From Diadema setosum (lineage: Eukaryota; Echinodermata; Echinoidea; Diadematoida; Diadematidae): a DNA stretch of 64,000 nucleotides. A program made the position numbers and the translations under genes. A model generated the notes under the pieces. That model saw only the letters and a list, made by a program, of their open reading frames with translations, was not told where the DNA came from and made no database searches. The stretch covers positions 30,314,385 to 30,378,384 of the forward strand of contig CM067075.1 in NCBI GenBank assembly GCA_033980235.1, given 5' to 3'. This document shows, piece by piece, positions 13,901 through 62,829 of this stretch (position 1 is its first letter; every line of letters starts with the position of its first letter).

Positions 13901-15178
13901 TATACATTCTACCTGAGCACAGGGGAGCAGCGTCAATAAAGATTTTTTGCTCAATGACACTGGTGCTGTGATATGGCTTTAACCTTGGACCCTGTCCCTG
14001 TCAATTATATTTGGTACCTGAATTTGATTTTGCTGTAACAACAATTTCATTCAATCCATGTCCGTTGTAATGGTACCATACTGTATCTGGGGGATAAGGA
14101 CTGAATTGCTGTTCCCAGAAAAGTCTTCATACACTGTTTAATCACTGAACATAATGACTTATCCTGATATCAGAACCACTCTGGTGGTAAAGAACTGTGT
14201 CTTTATTTCTTGTTTGTTTCCAAGAATCAGTTGACATCAAAATGTCAATATGAACATCAGCTTCAATGACATGGAGCTTGTGATGCCAACCTGCCAATCT
14301 GTCACTCATTGTAAGATGCGTGATTTTGTTTTGATTTGTTTCCCTATATTCCTTCATTTGGTTCTGTCCAGACACCTGCCAGCCATGTCTAACCTCAGAC
14401 AGTGAGGACCTGGTGCCACCACTAGAGCACTGCATCCGAACAAAGTGAGTCACTTTAGAATTCAGTCATTCAAAATTCAGTCGTTCAGAATGCATTTATA
14501 TAGAATGCAATCACTTAGAATTCAGTCAGCAGAATACAATCATTCAGAATGCAGTTATTCAAAATTCAGTCATTCAGAATGCAGTCATGCAATCATTCTG
14601 AATTTCAGTCACAATGAGTCACTCAGAATGCAATTGTTAAGAATGCATTGATTCAAAATGCAATCATTCAGAATGCAGCCATTCAGAATGCAGTCATACA
14701 GAATGTTGTCATGTAGAATGCAATCACTCAGAATACAAATTGAGATTGCAGTCATTGTCCATTATGCAGTAGATGTAGTATATCTTTACTGGAGGCTGCT
14801 GCATCACAGATGTAGTCATCAATTGAATCATAGCGTAAAGCTAGAATGGAAGTCCATTCTGCTGTAAATGAAGCTTGGTAGAAAAATTAAGAGAATTTCT
14901 CTCTCCCTACTGTACATATATGTTTGTGTGTACACATATTTGTCAATGCACATAGATCTTTTCAATATAAATGCAAAGATAAGCAGATAGTTATGTTTAC
15001 ATAGAAAAACTGTAATGTGTGTGTGTTTTGCTTGTGTGTGTGAGATTCAATGAAGAGATGCATACTTAGAGCATCAGCATAACTTATACCTCTCTATTGC
15101 TGGGACTTTTTTTTTTTTCCATTTGATAGATGGCCTGAAGCATCGGTTGATTGGAATGGAAGTGAGCCCATCTTATGA
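218..15178 (+). CDS. MINDY4: MINDY4 deubiquitinase gene (14 coding exons, 5' end outside window)
   Basis: Lys48-selective deubiquitinase of the MINDY family, probably cytosolic or nuclear; the specificity is family knowledge. Fourteen exons with GT-AG borders and compatible phases join to 2244 coding bases: 747 residues plus TGA. Human MINDY4 is about 757 residues, so only about 20 N-terminal residues are missing. Order: N-terminal helical (LisH-like) part (window residues 1-65), a long Ser/Lys-rich disordered linker (about 66-400), then the catalytic domain (about 403-740). Catalytic features seen: Gln439 of 'GIVQHK', Cys445 of 'GGPCGV' with the Q-to-C spacing of six known in MINDY1, and the presumed catalytic His667 in '[10 protein letters not shown]'. 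Further family landmarks are 'GAHGYCTQ', '[16 protein letters not shown]' and '[15 protein letters not shown]'. The C-terminus 'NGSEPIL' matches vertebrate MINDY4. I see no frameshift or premature stop. Individual exons follow. Confidence 0.96.
1111..1342 (+). CDS. MINDY4: MINDY4 window exon 2
   Basis: 77 codons plus 1 base. It starts after 'gacaaaacag' and ends before 'gtgaga'. The first 25 residues ('[18 protein letters not shown]') complete the N-terminal helical region; the rest is Lys/Arg/Ser-rich linker, probably disordered. Confidence 0.9.
2003..2265 (+). CDS. MINDY4: MINDY4 window exon 3
   Basis: Phase 1 start, phase 0 end; acceptor 'tttttgcag', donor 'gtgcgt'. Low-complexity Ser/Arg/Pro linker. 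Its end, '[12 protein letters not shown]', corresponds to the human 'RGMMSGPIASS' segment, the one conserved island in the linker. Confidence 0.9.
2398..2556. mobile_element. 159-bp MITE with GGGGGGTGTTTCATCAA termini
   Basis: Terminal inverted repeats 'GGGGGGTGTTTCATCAA' and 'TTGATGAAACACCCCCC', then an inner inverted pair around 'TTGTCAGCGCTGACAA'. Non-coding. It lies in the MINDY4 intron after exon 3. Confidence 0.7.
3095..3498 (+). CDS. MINDY4: MINDY4 window exon 4
   Basis: The longest MINDY4 exon here, 134 codons plus 2 bases, from acceptor 'actttcag' to donor 'gtgagg'. Ser-rich linker with repeated 'LDLSPSKKK' and 'FDLSPEN' patterns. Reading through the donor gives an immediate TGA, so the donor is needed. 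The next exon restores frame as Lys-Lys-Ser-Ala. Confidence 0.9.
3512..3645. mobile_element. Diverged relative of the 2.4 kb MITE
   Basis: Same layout: 'ATGAAATTTGTCAGT', a centre with 'CTGATTGGATGAG', and an inverted end 'CATTTCATGAAATGCC'. It starts 14 bases after a MINDY4 donor. Confidence 0.5.
3739..3915. mobile_element. Short TIR MITE with AAGTCGA motifs
   Basis: Ends 'GTCAACCTTGC' and 'GCAAGGTTGAC' are inverted repeats; the interior has several 'CATAAGTCGA' copies. Probably a non-autonomous Tc1/mariner/pogo derivative; the superfamily is inferred. Confidence 0.55.
3916..5255. other. MINDY4 intron, nothing recognised
   Basis: AT-rich intron sequence without a credible exon, RNA gene or clear repeat. 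Confidence 0.5.
5256..5442 (+). CDS. MINDY4: MINDY4 window exon 5
   Basis: 1 base plus 62 codons. The acidic stretch '[20 protein letters not shown]' matches the human 'LEDVEDELIREE' region. It ends in 'PITLQLAI', leading into the catalytic domain. Donor 'gtgagt'. Confidence 0.9.
5781..6876. mobile_element. TIR-bounded element with tandem 158-bp core
   Basis: The outer ends 'TGTCCCCGCCG' and 'CGGCGGGGACA' are perfect inverted repeats. Inside are a (GTCC/GTGC)-rich leader at 5826-5902, then about six tandem units whose 'TACTCCTTCG' anchors fall at 5921, 6069, 6226, 6384, 6542 and 6701 (spacing 148-159 bp). Each unit ends in clustered 'TGACCTTTGACCT'. Non-coding. Confidence 0.75.
7406..7522 (+). 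CDS. MINDY4: MINDY4 window exon 6 (start of catalytic domain)
   Basis: 39 codons, phase 0 to 0. Encodes '[18 protein letters not shown]' and ends in 'YGIVQHK'. The Gln is the predicted oxyanion-hole residue of the MINDY fold. The catalytic Cys lies in the next exon, so an intron separates the two active-site residues. Confidence 0.95.
8098..8291 (+). CDS. MINDY4: MINDY4 window exon 7 (catalytic cysteine)
   Basis: 64 codons plus 2 bases. Opens with '[20 protein letters not shown]', the nucleophile-Cys motif of MINDY4, and ends in '[16 protein letters not shown]', also highly conserved. Acceptor 'tttttgaag', donor 'gtgagt'. Confidence 0.97.
8371..8606. mobile_element. Possible MITE with TACTGTATAC ends
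   Basis: 'ACTGTATAC' at 8372-8380 is the inverse of 'GTATACAGT' at 8597-8605, and the interior is rich in 'TTCGCGAA'-like words. Similar words continue to about 8935, suggesting a second degraded copy. Confidence 0.4.
9197..9260 (+). CDS. MINDY4: MINDY4 window exon 8
   Basis: A 64-bp exon encoding '[20 protein letters not shown]', matching human '..QFSPTGKYKADGVLET'. Acceptor 'tttttag', donor 'gtaaaa'. Too short to stand out as an open frame; found by frame continuity with the neighbouring exons. Confidence 0.92.
9940..9996. repeat. poly(C), poly(A) and (CAA)n tract
   Basis: Simple sequence directly visible: C-run, A-run, then CAA units, in a MINDY4 intron. Confidence 0.8.
10154..10290 (+). 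CDS. MINDY4: MINDY4 window exon 9
   Basis: 45 codons plus 2 bases: '[20 protein letters not shown]' then '[17 protein letters not shown]'. Corresponds to the human segment 'YGCILLTLSAILSRS'. Acceptor 'tttttag', donor 'gtaagt'. Confidence 0.93.
10400..10660 (+). mobile_element. Probable retroelement 3' end
   Basis: An AT-rich segment ending 'GAAATAAAACAAACTC' with short repeated 'AAACTC' units, typical of a LINE or SINE 3' tail. No coding remnant seen, so the identity is tentative. Confidence 0.3.
10868..10922. repeat. poly(C), poly(A), (TA)n compound tract
   Basis: C13, A20 and (TA)11 in a row. Confidence 0.9.
11192..11255 (+). CDS. MINDY4: MINDY4 window exon 10
   Basis: A 64-bp exon encoding '[19 protein letters not shown]' followed by Thr-Gln. 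The 'GAHGYCTQ' box is a MINDY4 signature. Acceptor 'ccggttag', donor 'gtgaga'. Confidence 0.95.
11829..11987 (+). CDS. MINDY4: MINDY4 window exon 11
   Basis: 53 codons, phase 0 to 0: '[20 protein letters not shown]' through '[11 protein letters not shown]', near-identical to the human protein over both ends. Donor 'gtatga'. The last 24 coding bases and the donor form the first unit of a 42-bp tandem array that continues into the intron. Confidence 0.97.
11964..12172. repeat. 42-bp tandem repeat spanning a MINDY4 exon/intron border (5 units)
   Basis: Units start with 'TTTGAAC/TTTGAGC' at 11964, 12006, 12048, 12090 and 12132, an exact 42-bp period. Unit 1 is the exon 11 end plus its donor ('TGCCAG|GTATGA'). 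Units 3-5 keep CAG|GTATGA; unit 2 has CAG|ATATGA, a lost donor. Confidence 0.9.
12435..12895 (+). mobile_element. LINE remnant (reverse-transcriptase C-terminus)
   Basis: At 12606-12728 a + frame reads '[13 protein letters not shown]', stop, '[15 protein letters not shown]', 'LKAHLF', the typical C-terminal '..W NSLPDDI...FK..LK.HLF' of non-LTR retrotransposon polyproteins. The conserved Trp codon has become a stop. Ends are not defined. Confidence 0.6.
12931..13111 (+). CDS. MINDY4: MINDY4 window exon 12 (catalytic histidine region)
   Basis: 60 codons plus 1 base: '[20 protein letters not shown]' (His is the probable catalytic base), '[11 protein letters not shown]', then '[19 protein letters not shown]'. 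The most conserved part of the protein. Acceptor 'ctgtccag', donor 'gtatgg'. Confidence 0.97.
13335..13665 (-). mobile_element. tRNA-derived SINE
   Basis: On the - strand a tRNA-like head has an A box 'TGGCTTAGCTGG' (complement of 13641-13652) and a B box 'GGTTCAAACCC' (13598-13608). A body with 'GCGGGATCTTTTACATGC' on the + strand follows. It lies between MINDY4 exons. Confidence 0.65.
14372..14444 (+). CDS. MINDY4: MINDY4 window exon 13
   Basis: 73 bp encoding '[20 protein letters not shown]' then 'CIRTK', matching human 'DTDNDLVPPLELCIRTK'. Donor 'gtgagt'. A 15-bp minisatellite starts directly after the donor. Confidence 0.93.
14450..14745. repeat. 15-bp minisatellite, consensus TTCAGAATGCAGTCA
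   Basis: About 18-20 imperfect units beginning right after the donor of MINDY4 window exon 13. Because 15 is a multiple of 3, the frames across it stay open; they are not coding. Confidence 0.85.
15130..15178 (+). CDS. MINDY4: MINDY4 last coding exon
   Basis: Completes the split Lys, then '[15 protein letters not shown]' and TGA. The acceptor 'tttgatag' follows a T-rich tract. The tail matches the vertebrate ending 'SVNWNGSDPIL'. Confidence 0.95.
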
Positions 15179-15610
15179 GAGTCGAGTCACCTGTCTTCAC
15201 AGCTGAATAGCCCAAGATGTGTTTGAGCACCACTCTTCAAAAGTGGGCATTCATCCTCCTACATGCTTGAAGAATAGATGTGGACAAATGCATTTGGCTC
15301 ACATTTCCTTTTGAACCTTTCGCTGCATAAAACCAACGCATAAGGACTGTAGCTTTGAGGAAGATCAAATTCAGTTTTGTCCATGGCTGCAGAATTTTAA
15401 AGCCTTCTATGTATGAGTAATCCTCATCTGGGATAGAATGTTTCTACAGCTAGGATATGCCTTTGACAATATCAAGATGAGCATTTATACTTGCAGTTAT
15501 ATTGTCACCCGTACATTGTTGTTCATAAGAGTATACATCCATTAAACTTGCATTATAAACAAAATAAGATAGCAATAGTGTTGTTCTTCAGAATAAAGCA
15601 AGTGATGTTG
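15179..15610 (+). other. MINDY4 3' UTR with candidate poly(A) signals
   Basis: No coding sequence. ATTAAA at 15541-15546 and AATAAA at 15592-15597 are the nearest plausible poly(A) signals on the + strand, giving a 3' UTR of about 0.4 kb. The true cleavage site is not visible. Confidence 0.5.
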
Positions 15611-16223
15611 ATTGTTTCTCTGTTTTGAAGAAAGTGATAGATACATGTATTTGCCATAATTGATTGCTCTTTTGAAGTCAATCAGGGGTTTATTCATATA
15701 TGGCTCCAATAAGTTGGCACAGTACTGAGCATAATACTTTACAAGTAGCCTACAAATGCTGAATGTGGCTGTCTTCAGCTTCAGGTATTAAGACCCAGTA
15801 GGATGTAGATTCGTGCAGAGGGAAGGCTGGCCCAATTCTGATATAAGAATTCCTGTAACAAATTGTGTACAGCTGTTCCAATGATCTCTGTGTACGTCCA
15901 CACTCAGCCAAAGAATCTTGACTGTAGTAGAATGTTACTGATGAGTGTATTCTTTGATGCACATATAGATGCTGATAGGCAATTTATTGTATTTTAGCGG
16001 GCTGCATCACTCATGGATTTTGAATATACTTCAGTGGGCAGCAAATCAAGATGGATTCAATCGGGCCATCATTCTCTCTCCACGCTACTGTCTCTTTAAA
16101 ACAACAACTAAATTTAATGAAATTAATTTATTTCACACACAAAAAAAGATTGTATACCATTTCTTCCGGCGGTAGTGCAATAGCAGTCAAATGTACAATG
16201 TATGTGTGTAATGATATGTCATC
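15611..16223. other. Intergenic, nothing recognised
   Basis: AT-rich sequence between the MINDY4 3' end and the first MITE. No supported gene. Confidence 0.5.
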
Positions 16224-16225
16224 TA

Positions 16226-16613
16226 CAGTTGAACCTCTATTATCCGGACGCAATCTCGCCGTGATTTTTTTTTTTTATAATTACGGGAAGAAAGGGGGAT
16301 TCCCAACTCCTTGACAACTCCTACCCAAACACACATGAATTACATATTACTTGCAATATGATTAACATACATTGCATCAAATTTCCTTCCAAATTGCTTA
16401 CCTTCAGACATTTCAACATCCCGAAACATCCCCAAATGTAACAATGAAAAGGTTGCAGTATACACATTGCTACATGTAGCACTACAATGGGCTACATCAG
16501 TACATGTGTATGTATATGTACATGTATAAAGCATTGAGACTCCCGTATCCGGCCAAATCCCTTATCCGGATGAGCCCCGGTCCCGACTTGTCCGGATATG
16601 AGAGGTTCAACTG
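16226..16613. mobile_element. 388-bp pogo/Tigger-type MITE
   Basis: TIRs 'CAGTTGAACCTCTATTATCC' and its inverse ending 'GAGAGGTTCAACTG', flanked by TA at 16224-16225 and 16614-16615. 'TATCCGGA' motifs near both ends are typical of Tc1/mariner-pogo elements. No transposase. Confidence 0.75.
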
Positions 16614-17315
16614 TACTTGAAAGACAAACAAGGAAAAAATCTCATCACGTTGGCATGCTTCGTGTCTGTTGTCCAAGGGCTTGATTACAATTTCCCGTAA
16701 ACTTGATATGTAGCAATACATTCAATAGGTGGTAAATGTGCCCCATGGACAAAACATGCAATGCCAAACTTTAACTTTCTCGCAGAGGAGATGTTGTTGA
16801 TTATTTGAATGTTTGATGGCACAGAACTGTACTTTGCATCATTTTTGGGCATCAAGGTATTCACCTGCTCTCAGGAATTTTAGAGGAAGGCGAGCAAGGG
16901 GGGGGGGGTGGTGCAGGTGGTCCCTGCCGCTCGATTTCGTTCATAAGCCTGATGGTTTAAAAGTGTTGGTAACATTATCAAAGAACGGATGTTGTTGATG
17001 GATGATTGTTGTTTTTTAGCTGCATGAACGTGGATTTGATGTCACTTTCAAATCGAACAAGATCAACCTCATAATAACTGGGAGAAGCGAGAGTTACAAA
17101 TCTTTGCACATTAGACGTGTTTGCAAACCCTGTGTGGTAAAAGAAGTGTGTTATTCTACGTGGTGCTGTGAATTGTCCACTGCAATTTTCGTTCTCTCAT
17201 TGTAAAGGCGACAAAATAGACGCGCCACCAAATAACTCGGAGGATAGTTGTCAGATTAAAGGCAGACTTGGACGATGTGACATAGAATCAGTCTAGAAGA
17301 TATATTGATAGTTAA

Positions 17316-17663
17316 GGAAACCGAAACCCAAAGAGATACGTGGATTGAATGAGAGCAGCAACATTAGTAGAGTACTATCCTTAACATATGACAGTAACAA
17401 GTTGATAGAATGTGTAATTTTCATAAAAAATGAATTTTTGTTGAATTCTCTTTATACTTTCTTTATATTGTTCTTCACACATGACGTCATGAACTCTAGT
17501 ATGAACTCTAGTAGTCTCCTTATCCGGTCATTACAACACAAAAACTTTAAAAATTCATAACTTTTGCATCGATTGTCCAATCTTCCTCAAACTTTCATTG
17601 ATGTGTTCTACCAATGTTGCTGCTTTCACTCAATCCACATTGCTCTTTGGGTTTTGGTTTCCC
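17316..17663. mobile_element. TTAA-flanked foldback element, family C copy 1
   Basis: TTAA at 17312-17315 and 17664-17667. Left arm 'GGAAACCGAAACCCAAAGAG', right arm 'GGGTTTTGGTTTCC'. Inner arms carry 'GTGGATTGAATGAGAGCAGC' and its inverse. Shorter than the other two copies. Confidence 0.7.
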
Positions 17664-18882
17664 TTAAGGTAGACCATTGGTTCGTTTTGTCCTGATTCTT
17701 GTGTTGATCTGGACAAGCAGCCAGTGTGAGTTATCTACCACAGATGAGTCAATATTAAGCCATCAAACAGAGTTTTGTCTGTCTTTGAGGTGGAATATCA
17801 CCTCTTCACTCAGCTTTTTTGCCTTTGGTCTGTGCTTTGTCAGCTGTATTTTGTCTCAGCATCCAGACCTTTTAGTTGTAACAGAAAGATTTTGCGAGAT
17901 CTTGTTAGCCTTGCACCCTTTGTGTAATTCATGCTCTTTTCTTAGTACTTGTACAGACCTAATTTTTTCATGCAACAAGCATGTATTCATATTCTATGAA
18001 TAAAAGATTTTAAAAGTTCATAAGACTTGATTCACCTGTGTGTCTGTATGCACAGTAGTGTGAGAGGTTGACCTTTACAATACAGATGTATATCCACACT
18101 GTCTCACATGTTGTGATTTACACACATATTAATTAGCTGCTTTTTTCCCCTCTCTCTCTCTCAAGAGAAGAGGGCACTATTAATGTCGAATGTCCTTAAC
18201 AATAGAGCGAAGAGCGTGCGAGATGTAAGAAAAAACAGCAACAACAAACATACAAACAAAAAAATGGAGCCAAACAAGATAGCTGCTTTTGGTTACGAGG
18301 ACCTCATCCTCCCATCTCTGTCACAATTCTCCCTCTCATGAACAGACCGACGCTCAATCATGACACCAGCAGGCTTTTACAGTAATTTAAAGACACTCAT
18401 GTTTACACCAGGAAGAACCAACAAACTCTCCTTTTCGTTTCTTTAATCATTTACTTAAAATCGTCTGAAACATTACAAGAAAAATATAATGTAAGCAATC
18501 ACAAATTACGTCGACGTGACGTACAGAGAACACAGTTTGTTGTTGTTGTTGTTGATATGGTCTGACATGAACAATTAATTGAGAAAGTGTATACAATTAG
18601 AATAAAGACTGGAACGCTCGATTCGGTCTTCGGTCTACCAAACCATCAAATGCTTTACATGAGAGAAGAAATAATGCTACACGTGCATGTCATAGTTGGA
18701 CAAAAAGTAGTAAAACCATCATTAGAGCACAGGGAAGGAGTTAAAACATTCTTTTCATGTTCTCCAGTTGTACCTCGGGTGTACCTCGATCAACCAAACA
18801 TAACCCCCTCCCCTGGTAACGGCAACATCCAGAATATACGAGACGCTCATCAAGTGAAATACACATCACAGCAAACTGTTAA

Positions 18883-19292
18883 AGGGGTGATACGGTTTTG
18901 GGATTGAGATTTTGATTTTGATTTTGAGATTAGGCTTCACGTTTCCAACGTTTTTGATGATTTTTTGTTGTTGAGATAATGAGAAACATCCTATGAAATA
19001 TGATGAAATAGCATATAATTCTAAGAAGAAGTCAAAGTTGTTTTTTTTTTATGAAATTGGTTATGAAATGGCCGAGATACCTAAAACAAGGAGATCCTAA
19101 TAAAAGGTGGGACCTACCTTTTATGAGAATCGCTTTGTTTTACTCTGTTTTTGGGAAAATCTATTTTCATCAAATTAATTTTGAATGCCCCTTGGAATTG
19201 TATGCTCTTTCATATTTTGTGAGGCTCATTTTAAGTATCTCGTAAAAAGTTAAAAGCTGAATTATCACCTCAACCAATACTATACCATCCCT
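18883..19292. mobile_element. TTAA-flanked foldback element, family B copy 1
   Basis: TTAA on both sides (18879-18882, 19293-19296). Left end 'AGGGGTGATACGG', right end 'ACTATACCATCCCT'. The central palindrome is around 'AAAAGGTGGGACCTACCTTT'. Confidence 0.75.
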
Positions 19293-20140
19293 TTAAGTAC
19301 CCGTTCAGACTTTACGCCCACTGTAGAACTCTATACTCCATGATATATTTGGAAATGACTTTTGTTCATGTATATTTAAATCGCACAAACAAAACGGTAT
19401 CCGCCTCATCAAAATCCCCCCACAATTTCTGGCTGTGAATTGTCCATAAAGTACTGTAGAATTCATGTTTTTATGAATGATTCGAAAGCCGCCACTTCAT
19501 ACGTATAAAAATCATCATTGCTAAACAATTGTGCCAACATCTCTACATGCAGTAAATTGACAAGAAGAGTATTCTTGTCTTCCTTTCTTTCTTCCTGTCT
19601 TCCAAGTATACATATACGTGTATACAATATTCATTGAAGATTTGTGTTTGTGTTTAGGTCAATGGGAGCCTTGTGAGGCGATTACATACTCATTGTTTAT
19701 CTTGTTTGAGTATGTTCATGCCCGATTTTCATGTGACTTTTACTGCTCTGCGTATGTGATTTGGCTCCACACTATGAAAGTAATCTTTGAGGGGAATATC
19801 GTTTTGACAATACCCCAAATGACTCGATGGCTATTACAGACATTTATTTTGACAATAATGGTCAGTGAAACGGGGAGGGGGGGGGGGGGGAGGGGAGGGG
19901 GAGGAGGTCTTAAAAGGAAAAGCAATTGTGTCACATCATTTCATAGTCCTAGTACCTTCAGAGTTGACTGTGAAAATCGGCTGCTTTTAGAGAAAATCAG
20001 AATTCGCACTGCGTAGCTACGTTAACACACTGTTTTCACACTGAATATACACAGTATGATACAACGTAACGCCAGGAACCCACAGTGTGTTGTGTGCGTG
20101 TGTGTGTGTGTACGGCCGACTGTAATAGTCATGTGACCTT
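19293..20140. other. Intergenic; G-rich tract only
   Basis: A G-rich tract (GGGGAGGGGGG...) at about 19873-19905 and a (GT)n at 20085-20112; otherwise nothing recognised. Confidence 0.5.
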
Positions 20141-23100
20141 TTTATTTTCTCCCTGGTTAATTAGGACAGTTTCACAGTGATTTCAGGTGTACGATTCATT
20201 TTTTTTTTCACAATGCGACCACGGCAAACAGTGTTAACGAATGCAAATTATTTACCAGGAGACCTCACTGCAAAGTTTGAACCACACTGAAAATGTCATC
20301 AAGATGTTTTCCACACTACTGTCGTAACACAGAATGTTTACACTTTGGTCACAAACCATGCTGTACACGTATTCTATACAATGTCACTACCTTAAGACAT
20401 CAGGGCATCATTTAGATTCTCTGTGACAATGTGAACTCTCATTTCACATTGTTGATGTACACTGTATAGTGTGACTCATGCAGTCTCAAGCGACGTATAT
20501 GCACCACAAAAGGAAACACATCAAAATAAAAGCTTGTGTGACACATTGTAGGACCCTACATATATTTCTGTCAGAACTTTGTTCGAATGTTGTAGAGCGA
20601 GAGATGGAAGGACGCACGGAAATGTAAGGTTAACATCAGAGAAATAACGTCTACCAACACGACACGCGAATACGGAGACATCTGGTACCAGATACGCGTG
20701 GCGTTACACTGTCCCAAAATTTACACAAAATGACCATACGAGTATAGAATTTTCAATTTCGTGAGAATTTTGCCGCGAAGTTGGAGAAAAACTCATAATC
20801 AACAGCCAAAGCAAGTACAATGCTGGCAGAAGATCACACAATGGCGACCGAACCACACACGAAGGTTTACAAAAATATCAATCTTTATGATATTTAAGAA
20901 CACGCTGACTACACGAAGATTTTGTCACCGCTCATGACGTTTCTGGTGGAGCCAACGAAATTCCACCGGCGATCATTTTTGCATCGTATGTGCATCTTTG
21001 CTTAATTTCGAGACAATGTGACGTCTGCATATGGGAATTTGCCAATTAAAAAAAAATCATCTTGCCATCTTATAATACGAGTTAGCACACTTGACAACGA
21101 TGAGAGAGGACAGTTACTGTCAAAAATACTTTAGATGTCGGGAAAATAAAAAACACGTGAATCTAATCTCACGGATATTTCTCCACAGTCACATCGCCAA
21201 TCACCACCACGTGATCACCACTGTCAATCAAACCAAAAGATGACGACCATTTAACGATGGACTGCCGACTCTGGACACAGTATTCAGTCTCAAGAGAAAG
21301 AGAGAGAGAGGAATAAAGAGGATATGGTATTTACAAGAACCCGAAATGGCTCAAAAACTGAAGAAAAAAAGCCGATGAGCCATTCCGCGATTATCTTGGG
21401 TGAGTGTTCTTCTCTTGCAAAGCGGATTAAAACATGGTGAACATATAAACTATACATATTATATAGTCATGTTTTAATCGGCTTTTAATTCGCTTCACCG
21501 TCACTCCTCAGGAAAACAGAAGACGTCCTTCGAGACCCAGTCGAAAGCCAATTTCTAATCACATTATACTTTATGTAACATTCTCATATCTTCTGTCTCA
21601 CCACATTGCACTTTCTCAGAAGAACACCTCTGCAAAATTAGACGCCATTTTTTCTTCTTTAATTCAATCATTAACAGTGTTTTTTTTTAATAGAATGCAG
21701 CTGAGGATTCACAGTGATCGGATCGTCCTGTGTGAATCGTCTCGAGGAGAGTAAAAAGGAGATCCTCTTCCTCTCGAGCATCTCCGAGAAAATTACGGAA
21801 AACTGAAGACACATTAGTGGTGAAACTCGGGACTCGTGAAAGTACGATCCCCCTTCAAAAGCTTCTTTGTTGTCGTTTGCCAGCGCACCAGCGCATCCGG
21901 TGTCTCCGCGAGGACAGCATAAGATGACAAACAGTTGTAACCATAACAACACAGCACAGTACGATTACATACACACACACAATTATAATCGAACCTTTGC
22001 CGTTACGTCGACAATTATACTGATTATCATACAATGTGTACACTCAAAACGATGGAGAGTATGCGCAAATTGTGTTGCTACCATGGCTACGCTCAGTTCT
22101 GCCAATTTGATGGCTGAACATACACCTTTAGATCTAGAAGGGCACTTATTCGTGGGTCCATAGGGAATGGTACTTTGCTGATTAGTAGCTGTTGGTTCTA
22201 CCCTACCGCGCCCAGCAGAAAAAAATAAAGAAAAGGACCTGACGTTCAATATTGACAAGGGCAAAATAATGTCTTGAAGTGATTTTTTTTTGTTCTTCAA
22301 TGCTGAAAATCTTTCGCTACATTGATACCATTACATTCAAATTATTACAAAATGTATGTAACATTGCAGCGATTCAGCCATAATTCTGTTTAACAAAGAA
22401 CGATTGAAAAGGTGTTAATTGTTCATGCCCCTTTTAACCTCAACCAGAATTCAAGGTAATTAATTTTCAAGCAAGTATACATATATCAATGACTTTATAC
22501 ACAAATTTAGATAAACGCAATATTTTTGAGATCAGTATTTAGAGGAAATAATGTCTTTAAAAGAGAAATCACGAGCAGACAGGACAGAAAAAAAAAACAG
22601 CGGATAACAAGAAAAGAAAACCCTTCCTTGTATTTTCCTGCTCTGTCTGCTTTTCACGAAATTATGTTCCATGATAACACTTTCAAATTTTGCTTGATTA
22701 TCATTGTCGTCAAGAAATAAGTCTGTGTTTGATAAACTGGCTGTAAAATCTGCCGGGATATAGGAGGCGATAATCGGGAAATGGTTTAGCCTCACAACAC
22801 TTCTTCGCGAAGCACATAAAATGTTTTCTCCCCATGATATCTGAGGGAAGCGAGTTTAGTACATCGTACTTTCATTTGATGAATCATTTGCTGTACGATG
22901 GAGCTACATGGGATCCTCTATATCAATGAATAAGTCATGAATTCATGAGGAAAAAGACTCATAGAAGGCGTCAAAAAAGGGTGATATATCATGTACTCGA
23001 ACGTCGTCACGCTCTCGCTGCCAAGGATTTACGATGTGTGTGATACAGAGACACCGAAACTTGAGCTCTGCTCGTGTGAATTAGATTTTCACGTGCTCGC

Positions 23101-23303
23101 ACATGGAGAACCTGACAACAAAATTCAAGAACTGCAATCGTAAGTTTGTCGAGCTCAATTTCTCATGGCTTCACACGCTATCAGTCAGGCTCTTTGAACG
23201 GATGATATAACGTCAGATGCACGAATGAAAGATCGGATAATCTTATACAACATAATAAGGTCTCTTTGAATGTCTGAGTGTGGGTGCATGTGGGCTGCAC
23301 TTC
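20141..23303 (-). other. Probable receptor 3' UTR and flank, no gene seen
   Basis: No credible coding exon and few recognisable repeats. The first clear AATAAA on the - strand that I noticed is at 20141-20146. A 3' UTR of up to about 3 kb is possible, but the end is not determined. Confidence 0.3.
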
Positions 23304-61877
<38,574 letters not shown>

Positions 61878-62829
61878 CTGCCGAAGAGAGTAAGAAAGAA
61901 AGAGAGAGAGAGAGAGAGAGGGAGAGAGCGAAAGAAAGAGAGAGAGAGAGAGAGAGAAGAGGGGAGCAAAAGTGTATGTGAGAGAAGGGGAGCAATTAGG
62001 ATAGAAGAAAAAAGTTCTTCTGGTTACCGATATGTTATTTTTTTTTTTTTAGTTTTCTTATTTCAAATTTTCGCTCTGCATCATTTCACCATAATGAATG
62101 TATTATCCTTAATGTGGTGTGATCTACCAAAGATATTGAAGGAATAAAGAACTGCTTTGACTTATTCCAAGAACATGAGCTCGTGCAAGAGCTTAATGAC
62201 ACATTAATAAGATCACTCGTCCATTACTGATGAGTTCATGAAGTCACGCAAAGTTCTATAGAGCATAGCTGTCAAGAAGACGCAGGATCATGGTGCACTG
62301 AGCCTCCGAGTGGCTTGCTATGGTAACGAAATAAAAGAAAAAGAAAAACTAATAACCATCGACGAAGTGAGCAGAAAGTATTTACCCCGCTTACTAATCT
62401 GTGAGAAAAATTGTAATTTTTTGTTGTTGCTGTTGTTGTAGTTGTTGTTAATGTTGTTGCAATGGGGCTCTAAGCCTCTAAGCCAGATCAAAGGTCTTAG
62501 GCCAACCTCAACTCAGCGATCCAGTCCAGATTTTGATAAGAGAAACAAGCAAACAAACGAAAATTTACACATACGAAGACACACAAAATCAAGCAAACCA
62601 AACAGTATAAACAATCACAGACTTTTGCTCAATAGGATTTGGTATGGTTTCGTTTGACGTAAGAGTCTTTTGTACTTCTACCACACACACAGATACAGAC
62701 AAAGGGAAGAAAATATCGCAAAATTTCAACGGTATTTGGATTATCATATCACAGTAACCATTTTTTTAAATAAGCAAAAATATTTTTAGTTAATTTTGCT
62801 TCATTCAGATATATACACATATATTCATA

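Noticed and set aside
14445..14867. Frames with five-residue repeats (IQSFR-like)
   Set aside because: Product of the 15-bp minisatellite following a splice donor.
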